A stretch of DNA of 6,676 nt from Pseudomonadota bacterium (GTDB taxonomy: Bacteria; Pseudomonadota; Gammaproteobacteria; Burkholderiales; Burkholderiaceae_C), in the NCBI GenBank assembly GCA_030918015.1, contig JAUPTP010000131.1:1-6676 (forward strand), in the 5' to 3' direction. The position numbers and the translations under genes were made by a program. Positions 5,372-6,676 of this stretch are shown piece by piece. Position 1 is the first letter of the stretch, and every line of letters begins with the position of its first letter. The notes below the pieces were generated by a model, which saw nothing but the letters and a program-made list of their open reading frames with translations, was not told the DNA's origin and made no database searches.

Positions 5372-6550
5372 ATGTCCGAAACCGCCCCCCCTTCCCATTC
5401 CCCCGATGCCGCTCATGCGCGCAGCCCGCTGGCCGGGCTGAAGGTGCTCGAACTCGGCCAGCTGATCGCCGGCCCCTTCGCCGGCAAGACGCTGGGCGAC
5501 TTCGGCGCCGATGTCATCAAGGTCGAGCCGCCCGGCACCGGCGACCCGCTGCGCCAGTGGCGCCTGCTGCACGACGGCACCAGCGTCTGGTGGCAGGTGC
5601 AGAGCCGCAACAAGAAGAGCGTCGCGCTCGACCTGCGCACGGAAGCGGGCCGCGCCGACGTGCGCCGCCTGGCCGCCGAGTGCGACGTGCTGATCGAGAA
5701 CTTCAAGCCCGGCACGATGGAGAAATGGGGCCTGGGCTTCGACGACCTGGCGCGCGACAACCCCGGCCTGATCATGCTGCGCATCAGCGGCTACGGGCAG
5801 ACCGGCCCCTACCGCGACCTGCCGGGCTTCGCGGTCGTGGCCGAGGCGATGGGCGGCATGCGCCACCTGATGGGCGAGCCGGGCCGCGCGCCGGTGCGCG
5901 CCGGCGTCAGCCTGGGCGACACGCTGGCGGCGCTGCACGGCGTCATCGGCGTGCTGCTGGCGCTGCAGGCGCGAGCGCGCACCGGGCGCGGCCAGGTGGT
6001 CGACGTGGCGCTGTTCGAGGCGGTCTTCAACTGCATGGAAAGCCTGCTGCCCGAGTACAGCGCCTTCGGCGCGGTGCGCGAGCCGGCCGGCTCGGCCTTG
6101 CCTGGCATCGCGCCGAGCAATGCCTACCGCTGCGCCGACGGCCAGGTGGTCATCGGCGGCAACGGCGACTCGATCTACCGCCGGCTGATGAGCGCCATCG
6201 GCCGCGCCGATCTGGCCGAGGCGCCGGATCTGGCCAGCAACGCCGGCCGCGTCGCCCGGGTCGACGAGATCGACGCGGCGATCACGCAGTGGACGGTGCT
6301 GCGCCCGGTCGACGCGGTGGTGGCCGCGCTGCAGGCGGTGCAGGTGCCGGTCGGGCGCATCTACACCGTGCGCGACATCGCCGCCGATCCGCACTACCGC
6401 GCGCGGCAGATGATCGAGCGCATCGTCACCGCCGACGGGCTGGCGCTGGAGGTGCCCGGCGTGGTCCCGAAGCTCGGCGACACGCCCGGCGGCCTGTTCC
6501 GGCCGGCGCCGCGTCTGGGGCAACACGACGGCGAAGGATGGACGCGATGA
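5372..6550 (+). CDS. CaiB/BaiF (class III) CoA-transferase family protein
   Basis: A 392-residue cytoplasmic enzyme of the family III CoA-transferases, which move CoA between acyl-CoA and a free carboxylate through an acyl-aspartyl intermediate. The family features appear in order: LAGLKVLELGQLIAGPFAGK (20-39), GDFGADVIKVEPPGTGDPLR (42-61), NKKSVALDL (80-88), ADVLIENFKPGTMEKWGLG-type region (actual residues 104-122), LRISGYGQTGPYRD (136-149) and RAGVSLGDTLAALHGVIGVL (176-195), where Asp183 sits at the position expected for the catalytic aspartate. RTGRGQVVDVALFEAVF (203-219) follows. The length is normal. The first 19 residues are a poorly conserved lead-in. Substrates cannot be read from the sequence; relatives act on oxalate, carnitine, glutarate, succinate and others. 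It has a -10-like box just before the ATG and no Shine-Dalgarno. Its stop overlaps the next gene's ATG in ATGA, so the two are probably coupled. Confidence 0.93.
   Translation: MSETAPPSHSPDAAHARSPLAGLKVLELGQLIAGPFAGKTLGDFGADVIKVEPPGTGDPLRQWRLLHDGTSVWWQVQSRNKKSVALDLRTEAGRADVRRLAAECDVLIENFKPGTMEKWGLGFDDLARDNPGLIMLRISGYGQTGPYRDLPGFAVVAEAMGGMRHLMGEPGRAPVRAGVSLGDTLAALHGVIGVLLALQARARTGRGQVVDVALFEAVFNCMESLLPEYSAFGAVREPAGSALPGIAPSNAYRCADGQVVIGGNGDSIYRRLMSAIGRADLAEAPDLASNAGRVARVDEIDAAITQWTVLRPVDAVVAALQAVQVPVGRIYTVRDIAADPHYRARQMIERIVTADGLALEVPGVVPKLGDTPGGLFRPAPRLGQHDGEGWTR
6534..6538 (+). promoter_or_regulatory. Ribosome binding site of the exported-protein gene
   Basis: AAGGA lies within the 3' end of the CoA-transferase gene, 8 bases before the ATG at 6547. 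It favours that start over the in-frame ATG at 6538, which overlaps the site itself. Confidence 0.6.
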
Positions 6551-6676
6551 ACGAGACCCCTGACTTCTCTCCCGCCGATCCGACCCGCCGGCGCGGCATG
6601 GGCGCGGCCGCGGCCTGGATGATGCTGGCCGGCCTGGGCGCCGGGCGGGCGCAGGCCGGCGGCGCGGGCACGACCG
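6547..6676 (+). CDS. Exported protein with Tat-like signal peptide, N-terminal fragment (runs off window)
   Basis: Only the first 43 codons are present and the gene continues past the right edge. The N-terminus has a polar lead (MNETPDFSPADP), three consecutive arginines (TRRRGMG, 13-19), a hydrophobic stretch (about 20-34, AAAAWMMLAGLGAGR) and an A-Q-A sequence at 35-37 suited to signal peptidase I cleavage. The double/triple arginine before a mild hydrophobic core suggests Tat export; a Sec signal is possible, because the usual Phe and Leu after the arginines are missing. The mature protein is not visible, so its function is unknown. Solute-binding proteins of the tripartite tricarboxylate (Bug) type often neighbour such CoA-transferases in Burkholderiales, so that is one guess. 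The ATGA overlap with the preceding gene implies co-translation. Confidence 0.75.
   Translation, partial: MNETPDFSPADPTRRRGMGAAAAWMMLAGLGAGRAQAGGAGTT

Noticed and set aside
5050..5373. Minus-strand open frame of 107 codons containing a GWDRTSDPWLRRP-type sequence
   Set aside because: This is another reading of the antisense tRNA-Arg, often mis-annotated as a hypothetical protein. It also overlaps the tRNA terminator and both promoters.
5198..6526. Minus-strand open frame of 442 codons over the CoA-transferase and tRNA
   Set aside because: Its C-terminal LGSNQRPLASEANTLSTEL stretch is the familiar translation of an antisense tRNA, and the rest mirrors the CoA-transferase. It is not a gene.
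1..6676. A previously undescribed defence, mobile or biosynthetic system
   Set aside because: All protein genes except one belong to recognisable housekeeping or metabolic families with uniform codon bias. No repeat arrays, recombinases, toxin-antitoxin pairs or unusual domain fusions were found.

Overview
This window looks like ordinary core chromosome from a high-GC betaproteobacterium, most likely order Burkholderiales. The evidence is the strong G/C bias at third codon positions, the ilvE / zinc-finger / heptosyltransferase II gene order, the protein sequences (PurU, a YheT-type hydrolase, a membrane-anchored cytochrome c5-like protein) and a CaiB/BaiF CoA-transferase followed by an exported protein. 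No CRISPR array, insertion sequence, phage gene, toxin or defence gene was seen. No gene-free stretch exceeds 300 bases; the longest, about 160 bases at 5054-5214, holds two divergent promoters.

Left part (1-1527, plus strand): the 3' end of a branched-chain aminotransferase (ilvE), a 68-residue CHCC zinc-finger protein, and ADP-heptose:LPS heptosyltransferase II (waaF). They are closely spaced and probably co-transcribed. WaaF builds the LPS inner core. The role of the small zinc protein is unknown.

Middle part (1528-4515, plus strand): formyltetrahydrofolate deformylase (purU) has its own promoter-like -10 box almost touching the start codon. It leads a tight unit with an NTF2/SnoaL-like protein, a YheT-family alpha/beta hydrolase and an unrecognised 179-residue conserved-looking protein. 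Gaps are 17 bases, then overlaps of a few bases. The unit ends in a perfect 9-bp hairpin, which also terminates the convergent cytochrome gene.

Right part (4491-6676): a membrane-anchored c-type cytochrome runs on the minus strand. It diverges from a tRNA-Arg(CCG) gene on the plus strand, which ends in a 10-bp terminator hairpin. A CaiB/BaiF-family CoA-transferase follows, again with a -10-like box directly before the ATG. Its stop overlaps the start of a truncated gene for an exported protein with an arginine-rich, Tat-like signal peptide.

The points most worth a second look are the two probable leaderless (or nearly leaderless) promoters, four spaced D-x-x-G beta-turn-like repeats in the unknown 179-residue protein, a G8 tract inside the NTF2-like gene, and the coupled CoA-transferase/exported-protein pair. 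I see no evidence for an undescribed multi-gene system here.
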